Below are positions 16,570 through 24,813 of a stretch of DNA of 64,000 nucleotides, piece by piece. Origin of the DNA: Bradyrhizobium sp. OK095 (GTDB lineage: Bacteria; Pseudomonadota; Alphaproteobacteria; Rhizobiales; Xanthobacteraceae); NCBI RefSeq assembly GCF_900109945.1, contig NZ_FOBX01000009.1, positions 310,001-374,000 on the forward strand, in the 5' to 3' direction. A program made the position numbers and the translations under genes. The notes under the pieces are model-generated. The model worked only from the letters and a program-made list of their open reading frames with translations, did no database searches and was not told the DNA's origin. How positions within the stretch are numbered: position 1 is the stretch's first letter; every line of letters begins with the position of its first letter.

Positions 16570-16974
16570 AGTATCCTCATAAGGGTTCATGGTTAAACGC
16601 GACACGAGGGATGCTCGGCGGAGGGCCAGCCTCGCAACATCCTCGGTGACAAACTCAGCAGATTCGCAGGTCTCTGCCCTCTGCTGTCACATCCGTGTCA
16701 TCGCGTTATCCACAGCTCAGATGCATTTTCGGGTGATTTTTGCGCGCGAAACCGCATCACAGCGCCCGCGTTGCGCTCGCCGACGACATGCCTAACGATC
16801 CGACAACGCCAGCCGCCGTTCATGAATCCAAAACCAAGGGCGCGGTTTGACGGATCGCAGTGAGGTTCCGTTAAGTGCAACCCGCGCATTGTTCTCCGCA
16901 AGAAAACGGGGACGGGTCATGGACGAACGGCTGCCAGAGATTTGGGGCGCGACGCTGCGCGCGTTGCGATCGCC
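16570..16974. promoter_or_regulatory. Intergenic region with a perfect DnaA box
   Basis: About 400 bases between the lysine-rich peptide gene and the GGDEF gene. It contains TTATCCACA at 16706-16714, a perfect match to the DnaA box, and otherwise no recognised gene. A 20-codon frame (16919-16981) with a weak GGGG upstream overlaps the start of the GGDEF gene by seven bases and could be a leader peptide. Confidence 0.4.
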
Positions 16975-18186
16975 ATGCTGAACGTGCCGACACTCTGGAC
17001 GGTCTTCGTCGTCAACTTCCTGGCGCTCGGTCTGATCTGGGCCTATGTGACGCGCTCCTATCCGAAATTCGCGGCCGCGCGGTTCTGGATGGCATCATCC
17101 TTCGTCGCCGCGGCGGGTGCGATCGCGGCGCTGATGCGTCTGTTCGTCTCTTCTCCCCTGCCGCTTGTGGCCGGCGCCGCCGGCGTCATTGCGGCGAGCT
17201 GCCTTGCAACCATGGGCATCCAGCGCTTCTACGGCCGGCCGGTGTCCTGGCGCATCATGGTCGTCACGGGCGCTCTCAGCCTCGGTGGTGTGATCTTCTT
17301 CATGGTCGTCGTCGACCACATGCAACTGCGCATGGCGAGCTACACGTTCGGCCAGGCCCTGCCGCTGGTGCTGTCGCTACGTCTGTTGCTGTCGCCGCCT
17401 GAAGGCCGCGTCAGTCCGGGCGCCCGGCTCGCGAGCATCGTCATCCTGGCCATCATCGCGATCTACGTGGTCCGTGCGGTCGGCAATCTGCTCGGCAACG
17501 ATTTTTCGGCCATTGCCGCCGGTCAGGTCCATGCCGTCATGGTGCTGGGGCTGCTGTTCCTGTCGATGACGCTCAATTTCGGCTTCCTGCTGATGGCGAT
17601 GGACCGGCTGCGCAACGAGGTTGCCGACCTCGCGCTGCTCGACGATCTCACCGGCGTCGCCAACCGGCGGCATCTGTTGCAGCGCCTGTCCGAGGAATGC
17701 GCCCGTTCGGAGCGCAGCGGCCAGCCGTTCTCGCTGCTGGTGATCGACCTCGACGGCTTCAAGACCATCAACGACACCCATGGCCACGCCGCGGGCGACG
17801 AGTGCCTGCGCCACTTCACCCTGATGGCGCAGACGCGGCTCCGGCCCGGCGATATGCTCGCCCGCACCGGCGGCGACGAGTTTTGCGTCGTGCTGCCGTC
17901 GTCGTCGCTGCGCGAGGCCGCCGCGATCGCCCGCCGCGTGCTCGAGGTCTGCCGCCAGGACGCCGCCGCCTGCACGGCCAAGGACATCCCGGTCGCGATC
18001 TCGATCGGCGTCGCCGAGTGGGACCGCGGCATCGGCCAATTCCCGGACCGCCTGATCGCGCATGCCGATCACGCGCTCTATGCCGCCAAGAAGAACGGCA
18101 AGAACGATCTTGCGGTTTACGATCCGCCGCCGCCGCTGTCGCCCGAGCTGGTCGGGCTCAGTGAGGCCACGCGCAAATTCGCGTAA
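16975..18186 (+). CDS. Membrane-bound GGDEF diguanylate cyclase
   Basis: A 403-residue protein with about six to seven N-terminal transmembrane helices (residues about 5-225, an MHYT-unlike sensory membrane region) and a C-terminal GGDEF domain that makes cyclic di-GMP from two GTP. The active site is intact: GGDEF at about residues 299-303. RPGD lies five residues before it, matching the RxxD inhibitory site. DDLTGVANRRHL and HGHAAGDECL are also present. ATG at 16975 is chosen; a TTG at 16942 in frame is the alternative. There is no EAL domain. Confidence 0.93.
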   Translation: MLNVPTLWTVFVVNFLALGLIWAYVTRSYPKFAAARFWMASSFVAAAGAIAALMRLFVSSPLPLVAGAAGVIAASCLATMGIQRFYGRPVSWRIMVVTGALSLGGVIFFMVVVDHMQLRMASYTFGQALPLVLSLRLLLSPPEGRVSPGARLASIVILAIIAIYVVRAVGNLLGNDFSAIAAGQVHAVMVLGLLFLSMTLNFGFLLMAMDRLRNEVADLALLDDLTGVANRRHLLQRLSEECARSERSGQPFSLLVIDLDGFKTINDTHGHAAGDECLRHFTLMAQTRLRPGDMLARTGGDEFCVVLPSSSLREAAAIARRVLEVCRQDAAACTAKDIPVAISIGVAEWDRGIGQFPDRLIAHADHALYAAKKNGKNDLAVYDPPPPLSPELVGLSEATRKFA

Positions 18187-18274
18187 AGCCTTGTTGTTTG
18201 AGCAGGATCTATTCGGAAAACCGCTGCGCACTTTTCCGGATCATGCTGTACGCTGGGTCCGTTGTTGGACCCTC

Positions 18275-18901
18275 ATGATGATATCTCGCCTGTTCGCGGC
18301 TGCTCTCGCCGCTCTCTTTCTGATCGCACCCGCAGCTGCAACGGACGCCGAGCTCGCAAAGCTCGCGCGCAGCCCCGGCACGCCCGACATTCCCGGCCTG
18401 AAGATCGTCTGGCTCGCGCCGTGGGGCGATGTCGCCAAGGCTCATGCCTGGCACAACATCATCGTGCACCAGACCGAGGGGCCGACGGGCTCGGCGCGCG
18501 GCGGTGCGGCGGAGCAGGCGAAGAACCCGACGCGGCGCGGCGTCACGGTGTGGGTCGAGACCGACGGCACGGTGTACTGGGCGGTCGCGGAAAACCTGGT
18601 GCCGACCCATGGCGACGGTGCCAACCGCAATGACAACAAGTACATCGACAACAGAACGACCTATCGCCAGGTGGTGCGCGACAATGCGATCGGTGTCGAG
18701 TTCGCCGGCAATTATCCCGACGTCACCGCTGGCCCTACCGAGGCGCAGGTCGCGGCATGGAAGATCCTCGTGAAGGTGCTGCGCGCGCGCTACGACATCC
18801 CGCTCGACCACGTCTATGCGCACAACTGGATCGACTACAAGGACGCCCGTTATTGCGAAGGCTGCTGGCTCGCAACGCTGGCGCGGACTTGGGGGGAGTG
18901 A
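18275..18901 (+). CDS. Secreted N-acetylmuramoyl-L-alanine amidase (Amidase_2-like)
   Basis: A 208-residue exported protein. The signal peptide MMISRLFAAALAALFLIA is cleaved near AAAT. The mature part has an Amidase_2/PGRP-type zinc fold: first His in IIVHQTEG, a substrate loop with TVWVETDGTVYWAVAENLVPTHGDG, VGVEFAGNYPD-like strand (AIGVEFAGN) and second His in VYAHNWIDYKDARYCEGC, where a Cys or Asp could complete the zinc site. It would cut the amide linking MurNAc to the stem peptide in the periplasm. The start is placed at the double ATG just before the signal peptide. It follows the GGDEF gene by 88 bases. Confidence 0.85.
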   Translation: MMISRLFAAALAALFLIAPAAATDAELAKLARSPGTPDIPGLKIVWLAPWGDVAKAHAWHNIIVHQTEGPTGSARGGAAEQAKNPTRRGVTVWVETDGTVYWAVAENLVPTHGDGANRNDNKYIDNRTTYRQVVRDNAIGVEFAGNYPDVTAGPTEAQVAAWKILVKVLRARYDIPLDHVYAHNWIDYKDARYCEGCWLATLARTWGE

Positions 18902-18905
18902 CGCG

Positions 18906-19247
18906 CTACACCGCCTCTGCCATCCAGCCAAAAAATCGCCGCATCAATCCCGGCCGCCGCGGCACTTCCGGCGGATCGTCTGCCGCCAGCACGCGTTTGA
19001 AGAAGTAATCCAGAAACACCATGTCGTTCGGCTCGGTGACGGTGAATGTCTCCTCGCCGAAGAAGACGCTGTAGTTGAAGAAGAATGGCCCCATGATCGG
19101 GATCGTCGCGGTCGAGGCGTAGTCCTTGGAGATCACGAACTCCGATGGCTCGAGCCCGTGCTCGCGCATCGCCTGCTCGACCCGCGGCAGCTTGCGCATG
19201 AACTGGGCTTCGAAGCCGCCGACGGTGGATTGCAGGATGATCGACAC
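18906..19247 (-). CDS. Conserved hypothetical protein
   Basis: A 113-residue protein starting MSIILQSTVGGFEAQFMRKL, with no signal peptide. The middle (TIPIMGPFFFNYSVFFGEETFTVTEPNDMVFLDYFFKRVLA) is aromatic-rich but not a membrane helix of usual length. I do not recognise a family. It is convergent with the amidase gene (only four bases between stops) and lies downstream of the rpoH terminator, so it has its own promoter. Confidence 0.65.
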   Translation of the reverse strand: MSIILQSTVGGFEAQFMRKLPRVEQAMREHGLEPSEFVISKDYASTATIPIMGPFFFNYSVFFGEETFTVTEPNDMVFLDYFFKRVLAADDPPEVPRRPGLMRRFFGWMAEAV

Positions 19248-19365
19248 GGTCGGTGTCCGTTCGCTTGATGCTGGTCGCTCTCATTTCTGGGTCGGTTGAC
19301 CGGCGACGCTGGTTCAAGATGCCGTGCCGGCGTTCCTGCGAACATGCTGCACCTCACACAAACAA

Positions 19366-19396
19366 AAAAGCCGGCGTTGCCGCCGGCTTTTCGTCT
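19366..19396 (-). terminator. rpoH intrinsic terminator
   Basis: An 11-bp stem AAAAGCCGGCG (19366-19376) pairs across a TTGC loop with CGCCGGCTTTT (19381-19391), giving T tracts on both strands. It lies 40 bases beyond the rpoH stop and ends that minus-strand transcript. Confidence 0.88.
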
Positions 19397-19434
19397 TTTT
19401 CGATCCGCCAATTCCTGGCGCTAGAGCCCCGCGC

Positions 19435-20334
19435 TTAGAGCGCGGCTTCCAGCGCGGCCTGTTCGGCCCTTGCGATCGTGCCCTTGACCGCGGCCTGCAC
19501 CTTTTCAAAGGCGCGGACTTCGATCTGGCGGACGCGCTCGCGCGACACGCCGAACTCGGCGGCAAGGTCTTCCAGTGTCATCGGATCATCAGCGAGGCGA
19601 CGGGCCTCGAAGATGCGGCGTTCACGCGGGTTGAGCACGCCCATGGCGCCGTTCAGCGCGTCACGGCGGTGATCATACTCCTCGTGCTCGGCCAGCATGG
19701 CTTCCTGGTTGGGCGAATTGTCGACCAGCCAGTCCTGCCATTCGCCGGCTTCGCCGTCGTCGCGGATCGGAGCATTGAGCGACGCGTCGCCACCGAGGCG
19801 GCGGTTCATGTCGACCACGTCCTGAGCCGTGACGCCGAGGCGCTTGGCAATGATCGCCACCTGGTCGGGGCGGAGATCGCCTTCGTCCAGTGCGGAAATC
19901 TTGCTCTTCGCCTTGCGCAGGTTGAAGAACAGCTTCTTCTGGTTCGCGGTGGTGCCCATCTTCACGAGCGACCAGGAACGCAGGATGTACTCTTGAATCG
20001 ACGCCTTGATCCACCACATGGCGTAGGTGGCAAGACGGAACCCCTTCTCGGGTTCGAAACGCTTCACCGCCTGCATCAGGCCGACATTGCCTTCCGAGAC
20101 GACCTCGGAGATCGGCAAGCCGTAGCCGCGATAGCCCATGGCGATCTTGGCCACGAGCCGGAGATGGCTGGTGACGAGTTGGTGTGCAGCGTCGCGATCG
20201 TCGTGTTCACGCCAGCGCTTGGCGAGCATGTATTCCTGCTGGGGTTCCAGCATCGGGAACTTGCGAATTTCGCCGAGGTAGCGGGAAAGGCCGGATTCAC
20301 CGTTAAGGACCGGCAGAGCAGCGGTACGGGCCAT
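19435..20334 (-). CDS. rpoH: RNA polymerase heat-shock sigma factor RpoH
   Basis: A 299-residue alternative sigma factor (sigma32 class). Region 2 (LVTSHLRLVAKIAMGYRGYGLP, and YAMWWIKASIQEYIL) and region 4.2 (GVSRERVRQIEVRAFEKV) are intact. The RpoH box between regions 2 and 3, QKKLFFNLRKAKSK, is diagnostic and mediates chaperone-controlled degradation. The ATG at 20334 has GGAGGG eight bases upstream; a TTG five codons earlier is not needed. Rhizobia often have several rpoH copies, and I cannot say which this one is. The leader shows no obvious ROSE thermometer. Confidence 0.95.
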   Translation of the reverse strand: MARTAALPVLNGESGLSRYLGEIRKFPMLEPQQEYMLAKRWREHDDRDAAHQLVTSHLRLVAKIAMGYRGYGLPISEVVSEGNVGLMQAVKRFEPEKGFRLATYAMWWIKASIQEYILRSWSLVKMGTTANQKKLFFNLRKAKSKISALDEGDLRPDQVAIIAKRLGVTAQDVVDMNRRLGGDASLNAPIRDDGEAGEWQDWLVDNSPNQEAMLAEHEEYDHRRDALNGAMGVLNPRERRIFEARRLADDPMTLEDLAAEFGVSRERVRQIEVRAFEKVQAAVKGTIARAEQAALEAAL

Positions 20335-20552
20335 TGTTAAGCCCTCCAAGGTTCAGGCCCCCGATAGCGGCGGGCCAGGCAGACGACCGCTGTGTTAAAG
20401 CCGGCCGTAGCTGCGATGTTCCGCGTTGGTCATTTCCAACGCAGGCGCAATATACCTCATGGGAGGGCAAAAAGGGAAGGATTGCTGACGTCACGTCCCC
20501 GTGTGGCAGCTATAACTTTTTGTAATGTAACGATTTTCTGAATCTACCTGCG

Positions 20553-21560
20553 TCATAGCGCCGCTTTCAGGGAGCCCTGAAGGAGAAGCAAATCCTCCGG
20601 CAGAGGCGTCTCCCAGTGGAGTAATTCTCCCGTCCTCGGGTGCTCCAATACCAGCAGATAAGCATGCAGGGCCTGCCGTCCAAGGGCCGTCAAGGCGGCC
20701 TGCGACTCGGGCCCAAGCTGGTTCGCCTTGGTCTTGAAATGGGGGCCATAGACGGCATCGCCCATCAGGGGGTGGTCGATATGGGCGAGGTGGACGCGGA
20801 TCTGGTGGGTGCGGCCGGTTTCGAGCTCGCAGGCGAGCAGCGCCGCGATCGGCTTGCCATCGCGACCCGTAAAACTCTCGAGCAGCTCCCAATGTGTCAC
20901 CGCCTCGCGACCGCCCTGGCGCACCGCCATCTTCTCGCGCGCATGCGGGTGGCGGTCGATCGGCGCATCGACGGTGCCGCGATGGCGGCCGGGCAGCCCC
21001 CAGGCGAACGCCATATAGCCGCGGCGCATGGGCCCGGTGCGGCCGTGGTCGGCGAACTGGGCGGTCAGCGAGGCATGGGCGAGGTCGTTCTTGGCGACCA
21101 CCATCAGCCCGGTCGTATCCTTGTCCAGCCGGTGCACGATGCCGGGCCGGCGCACCCCGCCGATGCCAGACAGTGAGCCGCCGCAATGGGCGATCAGCGC
21201 GTTGACCAATGTGCCGGTGTCGTGGCCGGCGGCGGGATGCACGACGAGGCCCTTGGGCTTGTTGAGGACGACGATGTCGTCGTCCTCAAACACGATGTCG
21301 AGCGCGATATCCTCGCCCTGCGGCTCCGCGGCGACCGCCTCCGGCACGTCGATTATGATCGTATCGCCCGAACTGACGTGATAAGCGGGGTCGCGGACCG
21401 CGGCAGCCTTGAGGCTCACCGCGCCCGCCAAAATCAGGGCTTTCAGCCTTGATCGCGACAGCTCAGCGAGGTGCACCGCCAGCACGCGGTCGAGCCGGAC
21501 CGAGCCCTCGTCGCCGCCGACCACGACCTCCAACCTTTGCGCTGAACCTGAGTTTTCCAT
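20553..21560 (-). CDS. Ribosomal large-subunit pseudouridine synthase, RluD/RluA family
   Basis: A 335-residue enzyme converting uridines in rRNA to pseudouridine. An N-terminal S4-like RNA-binding domain (VRLDRVLAVHLAELSRSRLKALILAGAV) precedes the catalytic domain with the RluA motif HRLDKDTTGLMV, which carries the catalytic Asp, and GRTHQIRVHLAHIDHPLMGD. This layout and length fit RluD (23S positions 1911/1915/1917), although RluC is not excluded. Its start ATG shares the palindrome CATG with the ATG of the divergent gene. Confidence 0.9.
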   Translation of the reverse strand: MENSGSAQRLEVVVGGDEGSVRLDRVLAVHLAELSRSRLKALILAGAVSLKAAAVRDPAYHVSSGDTIIIDVPEAVAAEPQGEDIALDIVFEDDDIVVLNKPKGLVVHPAAGHDTGTLVNALIAHCGGSLSGIGGVRRPGIVHRLDKDTTGLMVVAKNDLAHASLTAQFADHGRTGPMRRGYMAFAWGLPGRHRGTVDAPIDRHPHAREKMAVRQGGREAVTHWELLESFTGRDGKPIAALLACELETGRTHQIRVHLAHIDHPLMGDAVYGPHFKTKANQLGPESQAALTALGRQALHAYLLVLEHPRTGELLHWETPLPEDLLLLQGSLKAAL

Positions 21561-21900
21561 GACGACCGAAACTGTTGTTCCCGAACCGAGCCCCGAGCAG
21601 GCCGCGCTGTTTGCGCGGGTGCGGCGGATGATGCTGATTGCGGGGTTGACCACGGCGCTGGCAATCTGCGCCGTCCTGATCGGGGTGGGCTACCGCCTTT
21701 TCAAGTCGGAGGGAAGGGCGGCTGACGCCGTGGGCGACGTCACCGCCACCCTGCCCAAGGGCGCCAGGATCGTCGCGACCGGGGTCGCCGGCGACCGCCT
21801 CGTGGTCACGCTCGACGTCGGCGGGGTCACCGAGATCCGCACTTTCGACGCCCACACGCTCAAACCGGCCGGAAAGCTGAAATTTGCCAATGAGCCGTAA
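21559..21900 (+). CDS. Small single-pass membrane protein (DUF6476-like)
   Basis: A 113-residue protein. After a short acidic N-terminus (MTTETVVPEPSPEQAALF) comes one transmembrane helix (MLIAGLTTALAICAVLIGVGYRLF, about residues 25-48), then a periplasmic domain of about 60 residues with LPKGARIVATGVAGDRLVVTLDVGGVTEIRTFD, which looks like a small beta-propeller-blade strand set. It resembles the small DUF6476-type proteins of rhizobia from memory. The start codon overlaps that of the divergent RluD-like gene, so its ribosome-binding site must lie inside the other coding region. The function is unknown. Confidence 0.7.
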   Translation: MTTETVVPEPSPEQAALFARVRRMMLIAGLTTALAICAVLIGVGYRLFKSEGRAADAVGDVTATLPKGARIVATGVAGDRLVVTLDVGGVTEIRTFDAHTLKPAGKLKFANEP

Positions 21901-21957
21901 AAGCTCGATCCGGGTCCTTGCGGCGGACAAATTTCGAGGTTATTGGCTAGCCGACAC

Positions 21958-22032
21958 GCTCCCTTCGTCTAGCGGTTAGGACGCGGCCCTCTCAAGGCTG
22001 AAACAGGGGTTCGATTCCCCTAGGGAGCGCCA
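21958..22032 (+). tRNA. tRNA-Glu (anticodon CTC)
   Basis: A complete cloverleaf: acceptor GCTCCCT pairs with AGGGAGC, D arm GTC/GAC, anticodon stem CGGCC/GGCTG around the loop CTCTCAA with anticodon CTC, and T arm GGGGTTCGATTCCCC. The CCA end is encoded (22030-22032), followed by a T run that probably ends transcription. Confidence 0.96.
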
Positions 22033-22092
22033 TTTTTTTGAGTCGATCGGCCCCCGCTTGGCGATTGACTGTTCCGCCCACAGGGTGAGTCT

Positions 22093-22626
22093 GTGGCACT
22101 TGCCATCAACATCCGGGCCGACAATGCCTCCGCTGGCGAGATAGAACGTCTGTGGGGTCAGGTTGCCGCGTTCGAGGTCGAGCCGTCGATGCGTGCCCTC
22201 GGCTACCGGCCGCATTTCACGTTTGCGATCTACGATCCCCCTTCCATCAGCGAGACGACCGCATGGGACGCCATGCAGGCGGCTGTCATCGATGAACCGC
22301 AGTTGCGCATCGAGTTCAAACGTATTCGTTGGTTCGAAGGCTCGCCACTCGTTCTCTGGGCGGAGCCGACCTCCAATGAGGCGCTAAGCCGCATCCACAG
22401 CTCTATCAGCGCCGCAATCGACCCCGCGCATTGCCGTCCTCATTACCGGCCGGGAATGTGGACGCCGCATTGCACGCTCGGCACGCGTATCGACGATGAA
22501 TTTCGCGGTGACGCCCTCGCATTCGCACGTTCATTCGATCGACGAATTGAAGTGCTGTTCGATGTGGTGGATTGCGTCGCTTTTCCGCCGGTGCGGATCA
22601 TCTCCGAGCAGAGGCTGCCGTCGTAG
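22093..22626 (+). CDS. 2H phosphoesterase (2'-5' RNA ligase family) protein
   Basis: A 177-residue protein with the two HxT motifs that define the 2H phosphoesterase fold: PHFTFAIYD at about residue 40 and TPHCTLG at about residue 125. These enzymes act on 2',3'-cyclic phosphate or 2'-5' linked RNA, or on nucleotide derivatives. It begins with GTG at 22093, 60 bases after the tRNA-Glu gene. The presence beside a tRNA gene and an accessory stretch is suggestive of an acquired gene but proves nothing. Confidence 0.85.
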   Translation: MALAINIRADNASAGEIERLWGQVAAFEVEPSMRALGYRPHFTFAIYDPPSISETTAWDAMQAAVIDEPQLRIEFKRIRWFEGSPLVLWAEPTSNEALSRIHSSISAAIDPAHCRPHYRPGMWTPHCTLGTRIDDEFRGDALAFARSFDRRIEVLFDVVDCVAFPPVRIISEQRLPS

Positions 22627-22642
22627 TTAGCCGTCACGCGAC

Positions 22643-22840
22643 TCAAGCCGCCTTGTAAGCCACGATGTTCGTGATTTGTGGTGCGAGTACGTCTTCGGCC
22701 GCTTCGAGGTCGAAGCGCGTCTGAATGTTCATCCAGAACGCAGCGCCGGTCTTGAAGAACTTGCCGAGCCGCAGCGCTGTGTCGGCCGTAACGAGCTTCT
22801 CTTCGCGCGCAATGTGTTCGACTACTGCGATTGTATTCGC
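22643..22840 (-). pseudogene. Truncated HigA/VapI-type antitoxin gene
   Basis: The minus-strand frame ending at 22643 codes EEKLVTADTALRLGKFFKTG then AAFWMNIQTRFDLEAAEDVL, which is the C-terminal half of a HigA-type antitoxin (HTH region tail plus the FWMNLQ-like motif). The N-terminal helix-turn-helix is missing: upstream, the frame runs into the 3' end of the TPR gene, which occupies the same DNA in another frame. No toxin gene is adjacent. I read it as the remnant of a type II toxin-antitoxin locus. The upstream limit is approximate. Confidence 0.7.
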
Positions 22841-23829
22841 TTCAGATCCGCAACGGCGGCACGATACTCCCGAAACGACTTTGGACATCCGTCACGCGCC
22901 GCCACAAATTCTTTTTGGGCCGTGGCTAAATCCTTGAGCCTGAGCTCAGCTATTCCAATGTTGTAATGAGCCTCGCAGATTTGGTCTGCAGTCTTGGCCG
23001 CAGCCATGGCGGCGGCGGGCGTAATCCGCCCGGCGAGTAATTCTGCGATGGACTTGGGCCAGTCCTTGAGTTGACCTTTGCCGAGCGCGGCGGACAGTGC
23101 AGTGTCAGCGTTGGCCGATCCTCCTCGGGCCCGGGCGACCGATGCCGCAATCAAATTATAACCTTCCGGATCGAAAAAATTCGCCGCATGGTCGTAGTCC
23201 GAGGCAGCTTCATCGAAATTGCCTCTCAGGTAGTACGCATCCGCTCGCGCTGCGTAGTAGTCGGCCGCGACACGATTGGCCTCCGGCCGATCCATTGCCT
23301 GGCCTTTGGTGAAGGCCGTGTTCTTGTCAACTCCAAGCTTGATGGCATCGGTGAAATCCTGGATGGCTTCGTCCAGCCCGCCCGCCGCCAAATAAACCTG
23401 CCCACGACTGACCCGGCTTGCGGCACTGGCGGGATCAAGTTTGATGGCCTCGGTCAACGACGCAATCGCGCCAACTGAGTCGCCTTTTTTGAACAAGGTG
23501 AGGCCCAGTTCGTGATGAGCGAAATTGTTCTTGGGGTTGAGTCTGATGGCCTCGGAGAAATCGGCCTGGGCCGCATCGAACTTATCGAGCGCAAAATACC
23601 CGAAGCCCCGCTTCAGCAATGTCATGGATCGCGCACCGGGAGGCAATGCAGCGTCCTGCGAGAGCCTGGTGCAGGCCGCGATCATACGCTGGATGTCGGC
23701 GCTATCCTGACAATCTCTGAGGTCTTGCGGATCGGCCGCGAAGGCGTCCGCAGCCGAGAGGACGACAGAGGCTGCTACAAGGATTGCTTTGCAGACGCGG
23801 TTTAGGCTTGGAATTGAACCTGCAAGCAT
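22822..23829 (-). CDS. Exported TPR-repeat protein
   Basis: A 335-residue protein with a signal peptide (AILVAASVVLSAADAFA, cleavage before ADPQD). Two paired cysteines (RDCQDSADIQRMIAACTRL) recall Sel1/TPR secreted families. Tetratricopeptide repeats follow, for example GFGYFALDKFDAAQADFSEA, LGLTLFKKGDSVGAIASLTEA and GQVYLAAGGLDEAIQDFTDA, and a further set near the C-terminus (EAHYNIGIAELRLKDLATAQKEF). It is a protein-protein interaction scaffold in the periplasm; partners are unknown. Its 3' end overlaps the antitoxin remnant. Confidence 0.82.
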   Translation of the reverse strand: MLAGSIPSLNRVCKAILVAASVVLSAADAFAADPQDLRDCQDSADIQRMIAACTRLSQDAALPPGARSMTLLKRGFGYFALDKFDAAQADFSEAIRLNPKNNFAHHELGLTLFKKGDSVGAIASLTEAIKLDPASAASRVSRGQVYLAAGGLDEAIQDFTDAIKLGVDKNTAFTKGQAMDRPEANRVAADYYAARADAYYLRGNFDEAASDYDHAANFFDPEGYNLIAASVARARGGSANADTALSAALGKGQLKDWPKSIAELLAGRITPAAAMAAAKTADQICEAHYNIGIAELRLKDLATAQKEFVAARDGCPKSFREYRAAVADLKRIQSQ

Positions 23830-23953
23830 TTCGCCCCCTCATGCAACATCTAGCCAATGACTGCGACATTCGCGATGTCATCTGCAGTCAGTGGCTATCC
23901 TCCCCGCCGGTCATTCAACCGCAACCACCCCGCGAGATCAAGAGCCACCACAT

Positions 23954-24577
23954 CCCGTCGGGCAAAACAGTCCGAAATCGCCGTCAACCCCTCTCCACAA
24001 AAATATTCCACTTTACCGAAATTCGGATTTGTCGTATGTGCCGGCCATCCCAGCCCACCAAAGGGGCGGTCGTACGTCGTCACGAGCGCGGGCTGGGATT
24101 GCGATGGACGCGGGCGGCGTTAAAGGCGGGCTTGTTGTGTGCAGGGCGAGATGAACCTCGTGAGCATGTGACGGACCGCGATCGACGGACGGCGCCCAAG
24201 CCCTGCGAAGCCTCTTGGCGAAGCAGGGTCGTCCGCGTACGGCGAAACCGTGTGGTCCTGGCCGTCGTTGCTACGGTCAAGCCTTTGCGAAGGCGTCATT
24301 GCGTCAACCGGCGCGGTGCCGTGTATTTCGCGGAGGTGACGGAGGCAAGCAGGAACTCGTCTCCGGGGAGAGCGCGGCATAGGCCGTCAAACCATCGCGC
24401 AGGGAAGGCCTGGTTTCGGCTGCCCTGTGTCTCCCCTGTGCATTGCGTGTGCAATCCATTCAGCATGGGGGTCTTATGGGTGCCAGCCGGCGCCCGGTCT
24501 TCCCTGCGCCCTTTCTTTCCGAGAGGGTGTGACGAGAAGCACAGCTCGGGCAAATCATGCCGCGAGGATACGAGCGT
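23954..24577 (+). repeat. Structured non-coding repeat, copy A
   Basis: About 620 bases matching, in the same order, a second element at 54006-54588. Shared blocks include an identical 31-base A/T-rich segment (23996-24026), a GGGGAGAGC-GCGGCAT-type block (24361-24410), and GCGCAGGGAAGGCC (24397-24410), which is complementary to the later CCGGTCTTCCCTGCGC (24494-24509). A 3' hairpin CCCTTTC / GAGAGGG follows (from 24510). No real gene is evident in it; the frames it opens are short and not conserved between copies. It lies between the divergent TPR and amidohydrolase genes. Confidence 0.75.
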
Positions 24578-24813
24578 ATGTCGATCAGCCGGCGGCGTTG
24601 TCGCTTTCCAGATCGAACACTTCCGCGAGCGCTGATCTCCCGTGCAAGCATGCTGCATCGGCATCCGCGGCGGTGGTCGTCTCCGCAAAAATCTGCACTA
24701 TGCGCGCCGGGACGGTGCGCGATACGGCCGCTCTCATCCTCCGAAGCTGCCGCCGGGCCTTTGGAGGCCATGGTTTTCTGCAGGAATGGCTTTCTGCTTT
24801 TTGGAGTGACGAT

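Noticed and set aside
16942..16974. Upstream TTG start for the GGDEF gene
   Set aside because: No ribosome-binding site; the ATG at 16975 begins the hydrophobic segment directly.
20335..20552. ROSE-type RNA thermometer in the rpoH leader
   Set aside because: No fold pairing the ribosome-binding site with a UUGCU-type segment could be made out by eye.
21958..22032. tRNA-Glu as an integration site
   Set aside because: No direct repeat of the tRNA 3' end and no integrase gene is found within the window.
23895..24083. Minus-strand frame in the structured repeat, with a counterpart at 53988-54323
   Set aside because: The two translations agree only where the DNA is identical and differ elsewhere in frame and ends, so the conservation is not at the protein level.
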